Notes: generated by a model not told the origin, from the sequence alone. Shown: positions 26,318 through 35,610, counted from the stretch's first letter. The stretch: 64,000 nt of DNA from Isoptericola halotolerans (GCF_013149785.1 NZ_JABEZU010000002.1:496001-560000); one strand, 5' to 3'. Program-made: numbers and translations.

Positions 26318-27174
26318 TGAGGATCCACGCCTACGTGCTGGCCGCGGACCCGCACTTCCTGGCCGCGAGCCTGCGCTCGTACTACGACCGTGTCGACCGG
26401 GTGGTCGTGTCCTACGACCGCAGCTCCACCTCGTGGACCGGCACCTCGCTGCCCGTCGACGAGTGCCTGCGGATCATCAAGGCGGTCGACGTCGACGGCA
26501 AGTGCGTCCTGGCCCCGGGTGACTTCTGGAACCCGGACGCCGAGCCGATCGCCAACGACACCGCGCAGCGCCAGACGGCTCTCGACCAGGCCGGCGACGG
26601 CGCCGACTGGGTGCTCCAGCTCGACACCGACGAGATCATGCCTGCCCCGGGCACCTTCCTCGCCATGGTGGACGAGGCGGAGGACGTCGGAGCCGACGCG
26701 CTGGAGTACCCGGCCCGCTGGCTGTACTCGCGGGTGGGTGACGCGCCCGGCGGTGGCCGGTACCTCGAGGCCTCCACCCGGTTCTGGCGGCCCGCTGCCA
26801 GCTTTCCCGGTCCCCTCGCGGTGCGTCCCGGGGTCACGCTCGACTGCGCCCGGCAGTCGTCGGCCGCGGTGCACTTCCGCGTGGACCTGCGGCCCTGGCA
26901 CACCGACCGCGTCCAGGCGTACGAGCGACCGGTGCATGCCGTGATCCCGGTGAGCGACGCCGTCGTGCACTACTCGTGGGTGCGCCCGGACGAGCAGATG
27001 CGCCGCAAGTTCGGATGGTCGGGCCACGCCGCCGCGTACTCGCAGCCTGCCGTCTACGCGAAGTGGGTGGCACGGACCCGGCGCCCCTGGCGTGCCGTCC
27101 TGGCGACGCCGGTGCGCCGGCACCCGGCCTGGTTGCGGCTGTCCGTCATCGCCCCGGAGGCCGAGGATGTCTGA
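26317..27174 (+). CDS. Putative GT-A glycosyltransferase
   Basis: This 285-residue protein starts MRIHAYVLAADPHFLAASLRSYYDRVDRVVVSYDRSS, like GT2/GT92-type proteins that open with a search for the acceptor's conversation partner strand. DWVLQLDTDEIMPAPGTF has a DTDE motif fit for metal and donor binding, and VVHYSWVRPDEQMRRKFGWSGHA resembles the C-terminal region of such enzymes. The start overlaps the permease stop by one base. Being coupled to the exporter, it may cap or prime the exported chain, but no substrate can be assigned. Confidence 0.72.
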   Translation: MRIHAYVLAADPHFLAASLRSYYDRVDRVVVSYDRSSTSWTGTSLPVDECLRIIKAVDVDGKCVLAPGDFWNPDAEPIANDTAQRQTALDQAGDGADWVLQLDTDEIMPAPGTFLAMVDEAEDVGADALEYPARWLYSRVGDAPGGGRYLEASTRFWRPAASFPGPLAVRPGVTLDCARQSSAAVHFRVDLRPWHTDRVQAYERPVHAVIPVSDAVVHYSWVRPDEQMRRKFGWSGHAAAYSQPAVYAKWVARTRRPWRAVLATPVRRHPAWLRLSVIAPEAEDV

Positions 27175-28150
27175 GCCGGGAGCCGGTGGGCTGTCCGTGA
27201 GCGTGGTGGTGCCGACGTACCGCCGGCCCGACTACGTCCGCGAGTGTCTGCGACACCTGGAGCTCCTGCGGACGTCGCCGCGCGAGGTGCTGGTCGTGGA
27301 CGCCTCGCCGGACGAGCTGACGCGCGACGTCGTCGCGGAGTTCGCCGGAGCCTCCTACCTGCGCAACGACCTCGGGCCGAGCACCACACCCGAGTCACGT
27401 GACATCGGCCTGCGTGCGGCCACGGGAGACGTCGTGGCCTTCGTCGACGACGACGCCTACGTCGACGCGGACTGGCTCGACGAGCTGGTCGCCTGCTACG
27501 CCGACGCGCGCGTCGCCGGTGTCGGGGGCCGCATCGTCAACGGTCAGCCCGGCGAGGACCGGGACGGGCTGGACCGGATCGGTCGGCTGCTTCCCGACGG
27601 GCGTCTGCTGGGCCACTTCACGGCAGACCCTGGCCGCACCATCGGCGTCGACCACCTGCTCGGGGCCAACATGTCGTTCCGACGCAGCGCGCTGCTGGAG
27701 GTCGGTGGCGTCCACGGGCAGTACCCCGGTCCGTGCGTGTGCGAGGAGACCGACATCTCCTTGCGCCAGCGTGCGCGGGGCCGACGACTCGTCTTCAACC
27801 CTCGTGCGGTGGTCCGCCACGTGTCCGCGCCGTACGCGATCAAGGGTGACCGCTTCGACCGGCGCTGGCACTTCTACGCCCGCCGCAACCAGCAGGCGAT
27901 GTACCTGCGGGTGTTCGGCCCACGGTCCGTCTACCCGGGCAGGTTGGCGGGCACGCTCCTGCGCGAGCTGAGGATGCGGTGCGCCTGGACGGTGCGGGCG
28001 GTCGGTGGCCGGGTGCCGGGCCTCGACCGCCGGGCGCGGTTGCGGGCGCCGGCCGTGATCCTGCGTTCGGCGATCGAGCTGACCGGCCTGGCCGTGGGGA
28101 CGGGTGCCGGGCTGTGGGAGCGGCGAGCCGAGCGGAGGTCCGCCCGATGA
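27167..28150 (+). CDS. Glycosyltransferase family 2
   Basis: This 327-residue GT-A enzyme has VSVVVPTYRRPDYVRECLRHL, EVLVVDASPD, VVAFVDDDAYVDADWLDEL with the DXD motif, LLGANMSFRRSALLEVGG and CVCEETDISLRQRARGRRL with the catalytic ED pair. A hydrophobic stretch near the C-terminus (AVILRSAIELTGLAVGTGAGL) could associate with the membrane. It overlaps the preceding gene by 8 bases and is the last gene of the export operon. Substrate unknown. Confidence 0.87.
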   Translation: MSEPGAGGLSVSVVVPTYRRPDYVRECLRHLELLRTSPREVLVVDASPDELTRDVVAEFAGASYLRNDLGPSTTPESRDIGLRAATGDVVAFVDDDAYVDADWLDELVACYADARVAGVGGRIVNGQPGEDRDGLDRIGRLLPDGRLLGHFTADPGRTIGVDHLLGANMSFRRSALLEVGGVHGQYPGPCVCEETDISLRQRARGRRLVFNPRAVVRHVSAPYAIKGDRFDRRWHFYARRNQQAMYLRVFGPRSVYPGRLAGTLLRELRMRCAWTVRAVGGRVPGLDRRARLRAPAVILRSAIELTGLAVGTGAGLWERRAERRSAR

Positions 28151-28165
28151 CGTCGGCCGGACCGC

Positions 28166-28213
28166 GATTCACCCGGTGGCGCTCTGTCCAGCGTCTCGCC
28201 GGGCTCCTACCGT
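28166..28213 (+). promoter_or_regulatory. CACCC-element promoter before the secreted-protein operon
   Basis: GATTCACCC (28166-28174), a GGCG block, a -35-like CTGTCC (28184-28189) and the -10 TACCGT (28208-28213) sit at almost the same spacing as in the promoter at 10546-10594, and share the same GATTCACCC and TACCGT. The gap from the element to the -10 is 33 bp. Confidence 0.6.
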
Positions 28214-28262
28214 TGCGAGAAGGGGGCGCGGTTCGACGCTGCCCCGACCCGGGGAGGGTGTC

Positions 28263-29708
28263 ATGAGACTTCAGAACCCACGGCTGGCGCGAAGGCTGGG
28301 CGCGCTCCTGTTGTCCGTGACCGTCGCCCTCGGCATCGGTGCGACGGCGTCTGTGCCGGCTGCCGCGACGTCGACGACCTGGTCGGGGAGCTCCAGCACG
28401 CTGTCGTTGACCTGTACCGGCTCCCCGTGCCCCTGGGGCGCCTCGCTCTCCGGGCAGGCCGTCGCCTGGCCGAGCGAGCTCGGCGGGAGCACCGCCAGGC
28501 TCGGCTACACCGCGAGCGCGCCGGCCTACCTGCCGGCCGCGGTGGCGAACGGGTTGACCGTGAAGGCCGTCACCGGTCAGCTGCAGCTCACCGCCGGTGC
28601 ACCCGACGCGACCACGCACCGTTCGTACAGCCTGGGGGCCGGCCAGTCCGTCCAGGTGACCGGCCTGGCAGCCGGAGAGGTGCTCGCGGTCCAGAGCTCG
28701 GTGGCCTTCACCTGGGAGGTGACGGGAACGGTGGCAGGCACGCCGAGCCCGTCGCCGTCGCCGAGCCCGTCGCCGTCGCCGAGCCCGTCGCCGTCGCCGA
28801 GCCCGAGCCCGTCGCCGTCGCCGAGCCCGTCGCCGAGCCCGAGCCCTGCGCCCGGTGGGTGGGAAGGACCGGCCACGGCGGCGTCTCTCGTCTGTGACAC
28901 CTCGCAGTGCGCGTGGGGGCCGTCGCTCGCCGGCTACGGGCTGGTCTGGCCCGAGAGCCTGGGCGCCGGACCGGCCGGCCAGAGCGGTTACACGGCCACG
29001 CACCCCGTCTATCTGGACGGGGCGGTCGCCGAGGGCCTGTCGGTCACCGTGACCAGCGGCAGCGCGTCGATCTACGCCGGTCCGCCGGGTGGCGCCCACA
29101 CCGTGCGCGCCACGTTGTCGGCCGGCACCACCCGGCTCATCACGGGGGTGCAGAGCGGTGACGTGGTCAGCGTGCAGAGCCTGACCGCGTTCGCGTACGT
29201 GCTGGCGTCGGGTGCCGAGGTGCCCGGAGACCCGATCGACCCGGGCGACCCCGGTCCGGGCGATCCCACGCCGACCGAGCCGTGCACGGACGTCAGCACC
29301 TGCGACGTCGTCACCGCGACCGCGTCGTCCTGGGAGTGCAACGTCTCCGACTGCTCGGGCGACCCCTGGTCGGGCTCCGCGATCTCCTGGCCGCAGGGCA
29401 CCGCCTACCCCGACAACGGCCGGGCGGGCAACGCCTCGCGGACCGCCTTCGGTCCCGACGGGCAACCGATCTACCCGTACATGGGCGACTGGGCCGACGG
29501 CTGCCAGCTCGAGGTCGTCTGGGGGGCGGTGCTCGTGGTGGAGTGGCAGCGCGGGACCAACGTCTGGCGTGAGACGTTGCTGGCGCCGGGCGACACGCAC
29601 ACCATCGCGCTGGTCGGCGACGAGGACGGCGCGCTCGTCGAGGGTCACCCGAGCGGGTTCGGCGTCAGGCTGGGCGACTGCGCGCCGCAACCCCTGCCGT
29701 CGTCATGA
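28263..29708 (+). CDS. Secreted protein with three related Cys-pair domains and a Pro-Ser linker
   Basis: I do not recognise a named family. The protein of about 481 residues has a Sec signal peptide (RLARRLGALLLSVTVALGIGATASVPAAA). Domain 1 (about 40-153) has CTGSPCPWGASLSG, then VAWPS, GYTA and VQSSVAFTW. After a Pro-Ser repeat linker (about 160-198), domain 2 (about 201-316) repeats the same landmarks: CDTSQCAWGPSLAG, LVWPES, GYTA, VQSLTAFAY. Domain 3 (about 355-475) is more distant: CNVSDCSGDPWSG, ISWPQ, and two further Cys. The short Cys-x4-Cys loop, the aromatic residues and the location argue for a surface glycan-binding or wall-associated role; this is inference. The RBS is GGGGAGGG. 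Confidence 0.75.
   Translation: MRLQNPRLARRLGALLLSVTVALGIGATASVPAAATSTTWSGSSSTLSLTCTGSPCPWGASLSGQAVAWPSELGGSTARLGYTASAPAYLPAAVANGLTVKAVTGQLQLTAGAPDATTHRSYSLGAGQSVQVTGLAAGEVLAVQSSVAFTWEVTGTVAGTPSPSPSPSPSPSPSPSPSPSPSPSPSPSPSPSPSPAPGGWEGPATAASLVCDTSQCAWGPSLAGYGLVWPESLGAGPAGQSGYTATHPVYLDGAVAEGLSVTVTSGSASIYAGPPGGAHTVRATLSAGTTRLITGVQSGDVVSVQSLTAFAYVLASGAEVPGDPIDPGDPGPGDPTPTEPCTDVSTCDVVTATASSWECNVSDCSGDPWSGSAISWPQGTAYPDNGRAGNASRTAFGPDGQPIYPYMGDWADGCQLEVVWGAVLVVEWQRGTNVWRETLLAPGDTHTIALVGDEDGALVEGHPSGFGVRLGDCAPQPLPSS
28743..28853 (+). repeat. 18-bp tandem repeat encoding the Pro-Ser linker
   Basis: An 18-bp unit, CCGAGCCCGTCGCCGTCG, is repeated about three times in perfect form and then in shortened 12- and 6-bp derivatives, all in frame. 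It encodes a Pro-Ser-Pro-Ser linker between domains 1 and 2 of the secreted protein. Such arrays change length easily by slippage. Confidence 0.85.
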
Positions 29709-31150
29709 GCCGGGCGGCCCGGGAGGAGGCGTGGGCACGATCCTCCGTCCCGCGCCCCCTGCCTGCGGCGTTGAGCCGGCGCGACTTCCTCGGTCTCGCC
29801 GGCGCGGCCTCCGGCCTGCTCCTGCTCTCGGCCTGCAGCGGCGGTGCCGAGCCGATGCTGCCGGAGGCGGCGGTCGACCGGTGGACGCAGAAGCCGGGTG
29901 CGCTCGTGGCGGGAGTCTCTGCGGACGGCCGCGCACTGGTGGACGACGACGGCGATCCCGTCCTGGTCCTGGCGGACACCGTGTGGAGCATGACCGGGGT
30001 CTACACCAGCGCGGAGGTGGCCACCTACTTCGCGACCCGGCGGGAGCAGGGCTTCAACGGGGTGCAGATCTCCTCGTTGCCGTTCCACATCGACGGCGAG
30101 AACCGGGTCGAAGGGTGCGTCGACGGACAGCAGGCGTTCGTCGACGGGGACGTCACGCGCTTCGACGAGGGCTACTGGCGGCGGTTGGACGAGGTCCTGG
30201 AGACCGCGGCGGCGCACGGGACCACGGTGCTGCTCGGTGCGATGGGTCCGTTGGTCGCCTACGGCATCGGAGACCTCGACCAGTGCCACGAGTTCGGGCG
30301 GCTGCTCGGCGAACGGTACGGGGGCCGCCCGGGCATCATCTGGTTGTTCGGCGTCGACTACGGCAGCGACCTGTGGGACGACCTCGACCCGCACCTCCTC
30401 GCGTGCCTGGACGGGATCCGCGCAGCAGGTGACGAGCACCCCGCCACGATCCAGTACCACAACAACTCCTCGCTCTCCTCGGACAACCCCCGGTGGGTGG
30501 GCCGCACGGACGTCGAGGCCGCGTACAGCTACGCGCCGACCTACGCCGTCGTGCGCAAGGGCTACGAGCTCGCCGCAGGCCCGGTCGTCCTCGTCGAGTC
30601 GAACTACGAGGACGAGAACAACACGCAGGGTCCCGACACCACCGACGAGTCGATCCGCCGTCAGGCGTTGTGGACCTACACCAGCGGGGGTGTCTACGTC
30701 GCCTACGGCCGGCGCGACGTGTGGAGCTCCCAGGGCGACTACCTGGACGCCCTGACGTCGACGGCCGTGACACAGCTCGGCATGATCCGTGCCCGGCTGG
30801 AGACGCTCGACTGGCCGGCGCTGGTCCCCGACCTCGACGGCTCCGTGCTCGTGGAGGGCGCGGGCGAGGACGTGCAGCACGGTTCCCAGCTCGACGGCAC
30901 GGCCGACGTCCTGGAGTCCGACCTGGCGACGTGCGCGGCCGCCCCGGACGGATCGCTCACCGTCGTCTACGTGCCGTCGGCCCGGCCGGTCCGGCTGGCC
31001 CCGGGGTTCGCCACCGGCGCGGCGCAGTGGTGGGACCCGACGACGGGGGAGTCGCACGAGGCGCGGCTCGACGGCTCCGGGATGTACGTCCCTCCGGACG
31101 ACCGGCACGCGGACCGGGCGACGGACTGGTTGCTCGTCGTCGAGGCCTGA
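29705..31150 (+). CDS. Tat-exported lipoprotein, DUF4038-type glycoside hydrolase
   Basis: This 481-residue protein starts inside the stop of the secreted protein (ATGA). A twin-arginine motif SRRDFLGLAG is followed by a hydrophobic stretch and a lipobox LLLSACSGG, so it should be anchored on the outer face of the membrane. The catalytic part reads like DUF4038/GH140-type (beta/alpha)8 hydrolases: LVLADTVWSM, GFNGVQISSLPF, IIWLFGVDYGSDL, and VVLVESNYEDENN with a candidate nucleophile Glu. The C-terminal beta domain resembles the Collagen_bind_2 partner usually fused to DUF4038. It may trim or remodel the polysaccharide made by this locus. Confidence 0.8.
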   Translation: MSRAAREEAWARSSVPRPLPAALSRRDFLGLAGAASGLLLLSACSGGAEPMLPEAAVDRWTQKPGALVAGVSADGRALVDDDGDPVLVLADTVWSMTGVYTSAEVATYFATRREQGFNGVQISSLPFHIDGENRVEGCVDGQQAFVDGDVTRFDEGYWRRLDEVLETAAAHGTTVLLGAMGPLVAYGIGDLDQCHEFGRLLGERYGGRPGIIWLFGVDYGSDLWDDLDPHLLACLDGIRAAGDEHPATIQYHNNSSLSSDNPRWVGRTDVEAAYSYAPTYAVVRKGYELAAGPVVLVESNYEDENNTQGPDTTDESIRRQALWTYTSGGVYVAYGRRDVWSSQGDYLDALTSTAVTQLGMIRARLETLDWPALVPDLDGSVLVEGAGEDVQHGSQLDGTADVLESDLATCAAAPDGSLTVVYVPSARPVRLAPGFATGAAQWWDPTTGESHEARLDGSGMYVPPDDRHADRATDWLLVVEA

Positions 31151-31166
31151 CGGCCGGGGCGTCCGC

Positions 31167-31778
31167 TCAGGGCCGCACCGAGGGCACGAGGGCGGTGGCG
31201 AGGAGCGAGCCCACGGCAGCCACCAGCAGGACGGAGCCGAGGACGTCGCTGGGCAGGTGCGCGTGCGTGGCGACGCTCGCCGCCGCGGCCACCACCACCA
31301 GCGCCGCAGCCACCCACCGCGTCTCGCGCCGCGGCCACCCCGCGGGTCTCAGCCACAGGCCGGCGACGCACAGGCACGCGACGATCGTCACGTGGGTGCT
31401 GGGATAGGTGCCGGTGCTGCCGGGCGGTGCCGCCAGCACCAGGTCGCGCAGCACGAGACTGAGCGTGGCGCTCCCGGCGACGAGGAGCACGGAGGCCACG
31501 AGCGCGCGCCAGGCCCCTCTCCGGATCGCCAGGACGCCGAGCACGAGGACCGTCGAGGCCAGGACGAGGGGGAGCCCGGCGCGTACCCACCCCGCGACGG
31601 TCGCCGGGACGTCGGCGCCGGGCATGCCGGCGAGGTTGCCCACCAGTGCGAGCACTCTTGTGTCGGTGGTGCGTCCCGCCGAGGTGTGGACGGCCAGGGC
31701 GTGCACACCCGCGACGCACGCCGCGGCCACGACCGCGACCACGGCGTGCTGCGTCCGAGTGCGGGCGTCCGGGTGCAC
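31167..31778 (-). CDS. PAP2-superfamily membrane phosphatase-like protein
   Basis: This protein of about 203 residues has around five membrane segments. It shows the second and third PAP2 motifs: YPSTHVTIVACLCVAGLWL (PSGH-like, catalytic His) and ATHAHLPSDVLGSVLL (H-x3-D with the nucleophile His and its Asp partner). The first motif (KX6RP) is not clear. Family members remove phosphate from lipid phosphates such as undecaprenyl-PP or phosphatidic acid outside the membrane. GTG 31778 is chosen because GGAAGGA lies at good distance. It is divergent from mfd and convergent with the hydrolase gene. Confidence 0.75.
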   Translation of the reverse strand: MHPDARTRTQHAVVAVVAAACVAGVHALAVHTSAGRTTDTRVLALVGNLAGMPGADVPATVAGWVRAGLPLVLASTVLVLGVLAIRRGAWRALVASVLLVAGSATLSLVLRDLVLAAPPGSTGTYPSTHVTIVACLCVAGLWLRPAGWPRRETRWVAAALVVVAAAASVATHAHLPSDVLGSVLLVAAVGSLLATALVPSVRP

Positions 31779-31935
31779 CCCTCGATCCTTCCCGGCGCCG
31801 TCCGCACGGTCGAGGATGAAGTGTGACGGGCAGCGCAGGACCGCCGTCACCGCCCCGGCGTACCCTGGATCCGTCAGCCCGCCGCCTCCGTCCCGGGGCG
31901 AGATGGGCCCGTCGTCGTGCGCCCGAAGGACCCTC

Positions 31936-34900
31936 ATGAACCTCACCGGCATCGTCCCCGCCCTGCTCGCCGACCCTGGTGCGGCCGCCGCCCTGGAGGC
32001 CGTGCCGGCCGGCGGGGAGGTCGACGTCGTCGGCCCGAAGGGTGTGCGTGCACCGCTCCTCGCCGCCGCGGCGCGCAAGCGTCCCCTGGTGGTCGTCACG
32101 GCGACGGGTCGTGACGCGGACGAGCTCGCCGCGGCGGTGCGGGCCTATCTGCCGGACGACCGTGCGGACGACGTCGCGGTGCTGCCGGCGTGGGAGACGC
32201 TGCCGCACGAGCGGTTGAGCCCCCGGGCCGACACGGTGGCCAAGCGCCTGGCGGTGTTCCGCCGGCTGGCCCACCCCGACGTCGACCCGGGCAACGCGCA
32301 GGCGGGTCCCGTCCGGGTCCTGGTCATGCCGGTGCGCGCCCTGCTGCAGCCGGTGGTCGAGGGTCTCGGCGAGCTGGTCCCCGTCGAGCTGCACACAGGG
32401 CAGACGGCGGACCTCACCGCGGTCGGGGACGCGCTCGTCGCGGCGGCGTACTCCCGGGTGGACATGGTGGAGCGGCGCGGTGAGTTCGCGGTGCGCGGCG
32501 GGATCCTCGACGTCTTCCCGCCCACGGAGGACCACCCGCTGCGCATCGAGTTCTGGGGCGACGAGGTCTCGGAGATCCGCTGGTTCTCCGTCGCGGACCA
32601 GCGCTCGCTGGAGATCGCCGACCGCGGGGTGTGGGCCCCGCCGTGCCGCGAGATCCTGCTGACGGACGCGGTCCGGCGTCGGGCGGCGGAGCTGACCGAG
32701 CAGCTGCCCGGCGCGATCGACATGCTGGACAGGCTGGCCGCGGGGATCGCCGTGGAGGGCATGGAGTCCCTCGCGCCGGTGCTGGTGGACCGGATGGTGC
32801 CGGTGCTGGACCTGGTGGGAGGCGACTCCCTGCTGGTGCTGGACGAGCCGGAGAGGGTGCGCCGTCGTGCCCACGACCTGGTCGCCACGACGGACGAGTT
32901 CCTCGCCGCGGCGTGGACGGGTGCCGTCGCGGGCGGGGAGGCGCCGCTCGACCTGTCGGCCGCCTCCTTCGCGACCTTCGCCGAGACGCGTGACGTGGCC
33001 GCGCGCCGGGGCCTCGGCTGGTGGACGCTGTCGGCCTTCTCCCTGGACGCCGCCGGCACCCCCGACGCGGACGACGACGGCACCCCGGCAGGTTCCGCGG
33101 CGGTCGACGCGGCCGGCGGCGGCACCACGTTCACGGTCGCGGCGCGCGACGTCGAGTCGTACCGCGGTGACGTCGCCCGGGCCCTGGACGACGTGCAGGG
33201 CCTGCAGAAGGCCGGGTGGCGCCTGGTGCTCACCACCGAGGGGCACGGCCCCGCCCAGCGCATGACCGAGCAGCTGCGGGCCGCGGACACGGCGGCCCGC
33301 CTGGTCACGGAGCTCACGGAGGTGCCGGAGGGCGGCGTGGTGCACGTCGCCCCGGCGCTCGTGGGCAAGGGCTTCGTGGTGCCGGAGCTGCGGCTGGCGG
33401 TGTTCAGCGAGTCGGACCTCACCGGTCGCCAGGGCTCGTCGACCCGGGACATGCGCAAGATGCCCTCGCGTCGCCGCAACGTCGTCGACCCCCTGCAGCT
33501 CAAGGCGGGGGACTTCGTGGTGCACGAGCAGCACGGCGTCGGGCGGTTCATCGAGATGGTGCAGCGCACGCTCGGTGCGGGTGCCAACGCGGCGACGCGC
33601 GAGTACCTGGTCATCGAGTACGCCTCCTCCAAGCGTGGGCAGCCGGGGGACCGGCTGTTCGTGCCCACCGACCAGCTCGACCAGGTCACCAAGTACACCG
33701 GCGGGGAGTCGCCCAGCCTGTCCAAGATGGGTGGCGCCGACTGGAAGAACACCAAGGCGCGCGCCCGCAAGCACGTCAAGGAGATCGCGAGCGAGCTGAT
33801 CCGCCTGTACTCGGCGCGGATGGCGACGCAGGGGCACGCCTTCGCCCCGGACACGCCGTGGCAGCGCGAGCTCGAGGACGCGTTCGCCTACGTCGAGACG
33901 CCGGACCAGCTCTCCACGATCGACGAGGTCAAGGCCGACATGGAGAAGACCGTGCCGATGGACCGCCTGGTGTGCGGCGACGTCGGCTACGGCAAGACGG
34001 AGATCGCGCTGCGGGCAGCGTTCAAGGCGGTGCAGGACGGCAAGCAGGTCGCGATCCTGGTGCCCACGACCCTGCTGGTGCAGCAGCACTTCGACACGTT
34101 CTCCGAGCGGTACGCCGGGTTCCCCGTCACGGTGCGGGCGCTGTCCCGGTTCGAGAGCGCCAAGGAGTCCGAGGAGACTCTCGCCGGGCTCAAGGACGGC
34201 TCCGTCGACGTGGTCATCGGCACCCACCGCATCATCACCGGGTCGGTGCACTTCAAGGACCTCGGCCTGGTGATCATCGACGAGGAGCAGCGGTTCGGCG
34301 TCGAGCACAAGGAGACGCTCAAGCAGCTGCGCACCAACGTGGACGTGCTGGCGATGTCGGCGACGCCCATCCCGCGCACGCTGGAGATGGCGGTGACGGG
34401 CATCCGCGAGATGTCGACGCTGGCGACCCCGCCGGAGGAGCGGCACCCGGTGCTGACCTACGTCGGCGGCTACGACGAGAAGCAGATCACGGCGGCGGTG
34501 CGGCGCGAGCTGCTGCGCGAGGGCCAGGTCTTCTACGTCCACAACAAGGTGGAGTCGATCCAGCGGGCGGCGTCGCGCCTGGCGGAGCTCGTCCCGGAGG
34601 CCCGGATCGGCGTCGCGCACGGCAAGATGAGCGAGCACCAGCTGGACCAGGTGATCCGCGCCTTCTGGGAGAAGGAGCTGGACGTCCTGGTGTGCACCAC
34701 CATCATCGAGACGGGCATGGACATCTCGAACGCGAACACGCTCATCCTGGAGCGGTCGGACACCCTCGGGCTGTCGCAGCTGCACCAGCTGCGGGGCCGG
34801 GTGGGACGTGGCCGGGAGCGGGCCTACGCCTACTTCCTCTACCCGCCGGAGAAGCCGCTGACGGAGACGGCGCACGACCGGCTGGCCACCATGGCGGCGA

Positions 34901-35571
34901 ACACGGACCTCGGTGCGGGCATGCAGATCGCCATGAAGGACCTGGAGATCCGTGGAGCGGGCAACCTGCTGGGCGGCGAGCAGTCCGGGCACATCGCCGG
35001 CGTGGGCTTCGACCTGTACGTGCGGATGGTGGGGGAGGCCGTGGCGGCTTTCCGCGGCGACCGCGAACAGGAGCAGCCCGAGGTCACCATCGAGCTGCCG
35101 GTGGACGCCCACCTGCCCGAGTCGTACATCGCGACCGAGCGGCTGCGGCTCGAGGCGTACAAGAAGATCGCCGCCGCCCAGGACGCCGCGGCGCTCGGGG
35201 AGGTGCGGGCCGAGCTGGTGGACCGCTACGGCGCCCTGCCGGAGCCGACGGAGGCACTGTTCGAGGTCGCCGAGTTCCGCAACCACGCGCGGCGGGCCGG
35301 TCTGACGGACATCACGGCGCAGGGCAAGCACATCCGGTTCGCGCCGGTCGACCTGCCGGAGTCGGCGCAGCTGCGGTTGAAGCGGCTCTACCCGGGCACG
35401 ATCCTCAAGCCGGGCATCCGGGCGATCCTGGTGCCGTTCCCGACGACGGCGCGCATCGGCGGCAAGCCGCTGCGGGGCACGGCGCTGCTCACCTGGGCCA
35501 AGCAGCTCATCGACGCGGTGGTCCTCGGCGAGGTGGGTGCCGCAGCGACGGTGGGCGCAGCGACCCGTTGA
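31936..35571 (+). CDS. mfd: Transcription-repair coupling factor Mfd
   Basis: This 1211-residue Mfd displaces stalled RNA polymerase and recruits UvrA to damaged template strands. The UvrB-like N-terminal region reads VAVLPAWETLPHERLSPRADTVAKRL and RRGEFAVRGGILDVFPP. The RNA-polymerase interaction domain starts at GDFVVHEQHGVGRF. The RecG-like motor has Walker A GDVGYGKTEIA (Lys687), DEEQRFGV at 782, SATPIPRTLEM and QLRGRVGRGRERAYAYF. ATG 31936 has a GAAGGA ribosome site, and a -10-like TACCCT lies at 31861-31866. The length is normal for the family. Confidence 0.97.
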   Translation: MNLTGIVPALLADPGAAAALEAVPAGGEVDVVGPKGVRAPLLAAAARKRPLVVVTATGRDADELAAAVRAYLPDDRADDVAVLPAWETLPHERLSPRADTVAKRLAVFRRLAHPDVDPGNAQAGPVRVLVMPVRALLQPVVEGLGELVPVELHTGQTADLTAVGDALVAAAYSRVDMVERRGEFAVRGGILDVFPPTEDHPLRIEFWGDEVSEIRWFSVADQRSLEIADRGVWAPPCREILLTDAVRRRAAELTEQLPGAIDMLDRLAAGIAVEGMESLAPVLVDRMVPVLDLVGGDSLLVLDEPERVRRRAHDLVATTDEFLAAAWTGAVAGGEAPLDLSAASFATFAETRDVAARRGLGWWTLSAFSLDAAGTPDADDDGTPAGSAAVDAAGGGTTFTVAARDVESYRGDVARALDDVQGLQKAGWRLVLTTEGHGPAQRMTEQLRAADTAARLVTELTEVPEGGVVHVAPALVGKGFVVPELRLAVFSESDLTGRQGSSTRDMRKMPSRRRNVVDPLQLKAGDFVVHEQHGVGRFIEMVQRTLGAGANAATREYLVIEYASSKRGQPGDRLFVPTDQLDQVTKYTGGESPSLSKMGGADWKNTKARARKHVKEIASELIRLYSARMATQGHAFAPDTPWQRELEDAFAYVETPDQLSTIDEVKADMEKTVPMDRLVCGDVGYGKTEIALRAAFKAVQDGKQVAILVPTTLLVQQHFDTFSERYAGFPVTVRALSRFESAKESEETLAGLKDGSVDVVIGTHRIITGSVHFKDLGLVIIDEEQRFGVEHKETLKQLRTNVDVLAMSATPIPRTLEMAVTGIREMSTLATPPEERHPVLTYVGGYDEKQITAAVRRELLREGQVFYVHNKVESIQRAASRLAELVPEARIGVAHGKMSEHQLDQVIRAFWEKELDVLVCTTIIETGMDISNANTLILERSDTLGLSQLHQLRGRVGRGRERAYAYFLYPPEKPLTETAHDRLATMAANTDLGAGMQIAMKDLEIRGAGNLLGGEQSGHIAGVGFDLYVRMVGEAVAAFRGDREQEQPEVTIELPVDAHLPESYIATERLRLEAYKKIAAAQDAAALGEVRAELVDRYGALPEPTEALFEVAEFRNHARRAGLTDITAQGKHIRFAPVDLPESAQLRLKRLYPGTILKPGIRAILVPFPTTARIGGKPLRGTALLTWAKQLIDAVVLGEVGAAATVGAATR

Positions 35572-35610
35572 GCGGCGCGGCCTCGGGGCTGCCCGCGCGG
35601 TGACGGCACC

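Noticed and set aside
28743-28853. Regular short repeats that might suggest a CRISPR or a promoter array
   Set aside because: The repeats are in frame and encode a Pro-Ser linker; there are no spacers.
30967-35331. A 1454-codon minus-strand frame opposite mfd
   Set aside because: Complementary-strand shadow of mfd; no domain pattern and His/Arg/Val-rich composition.
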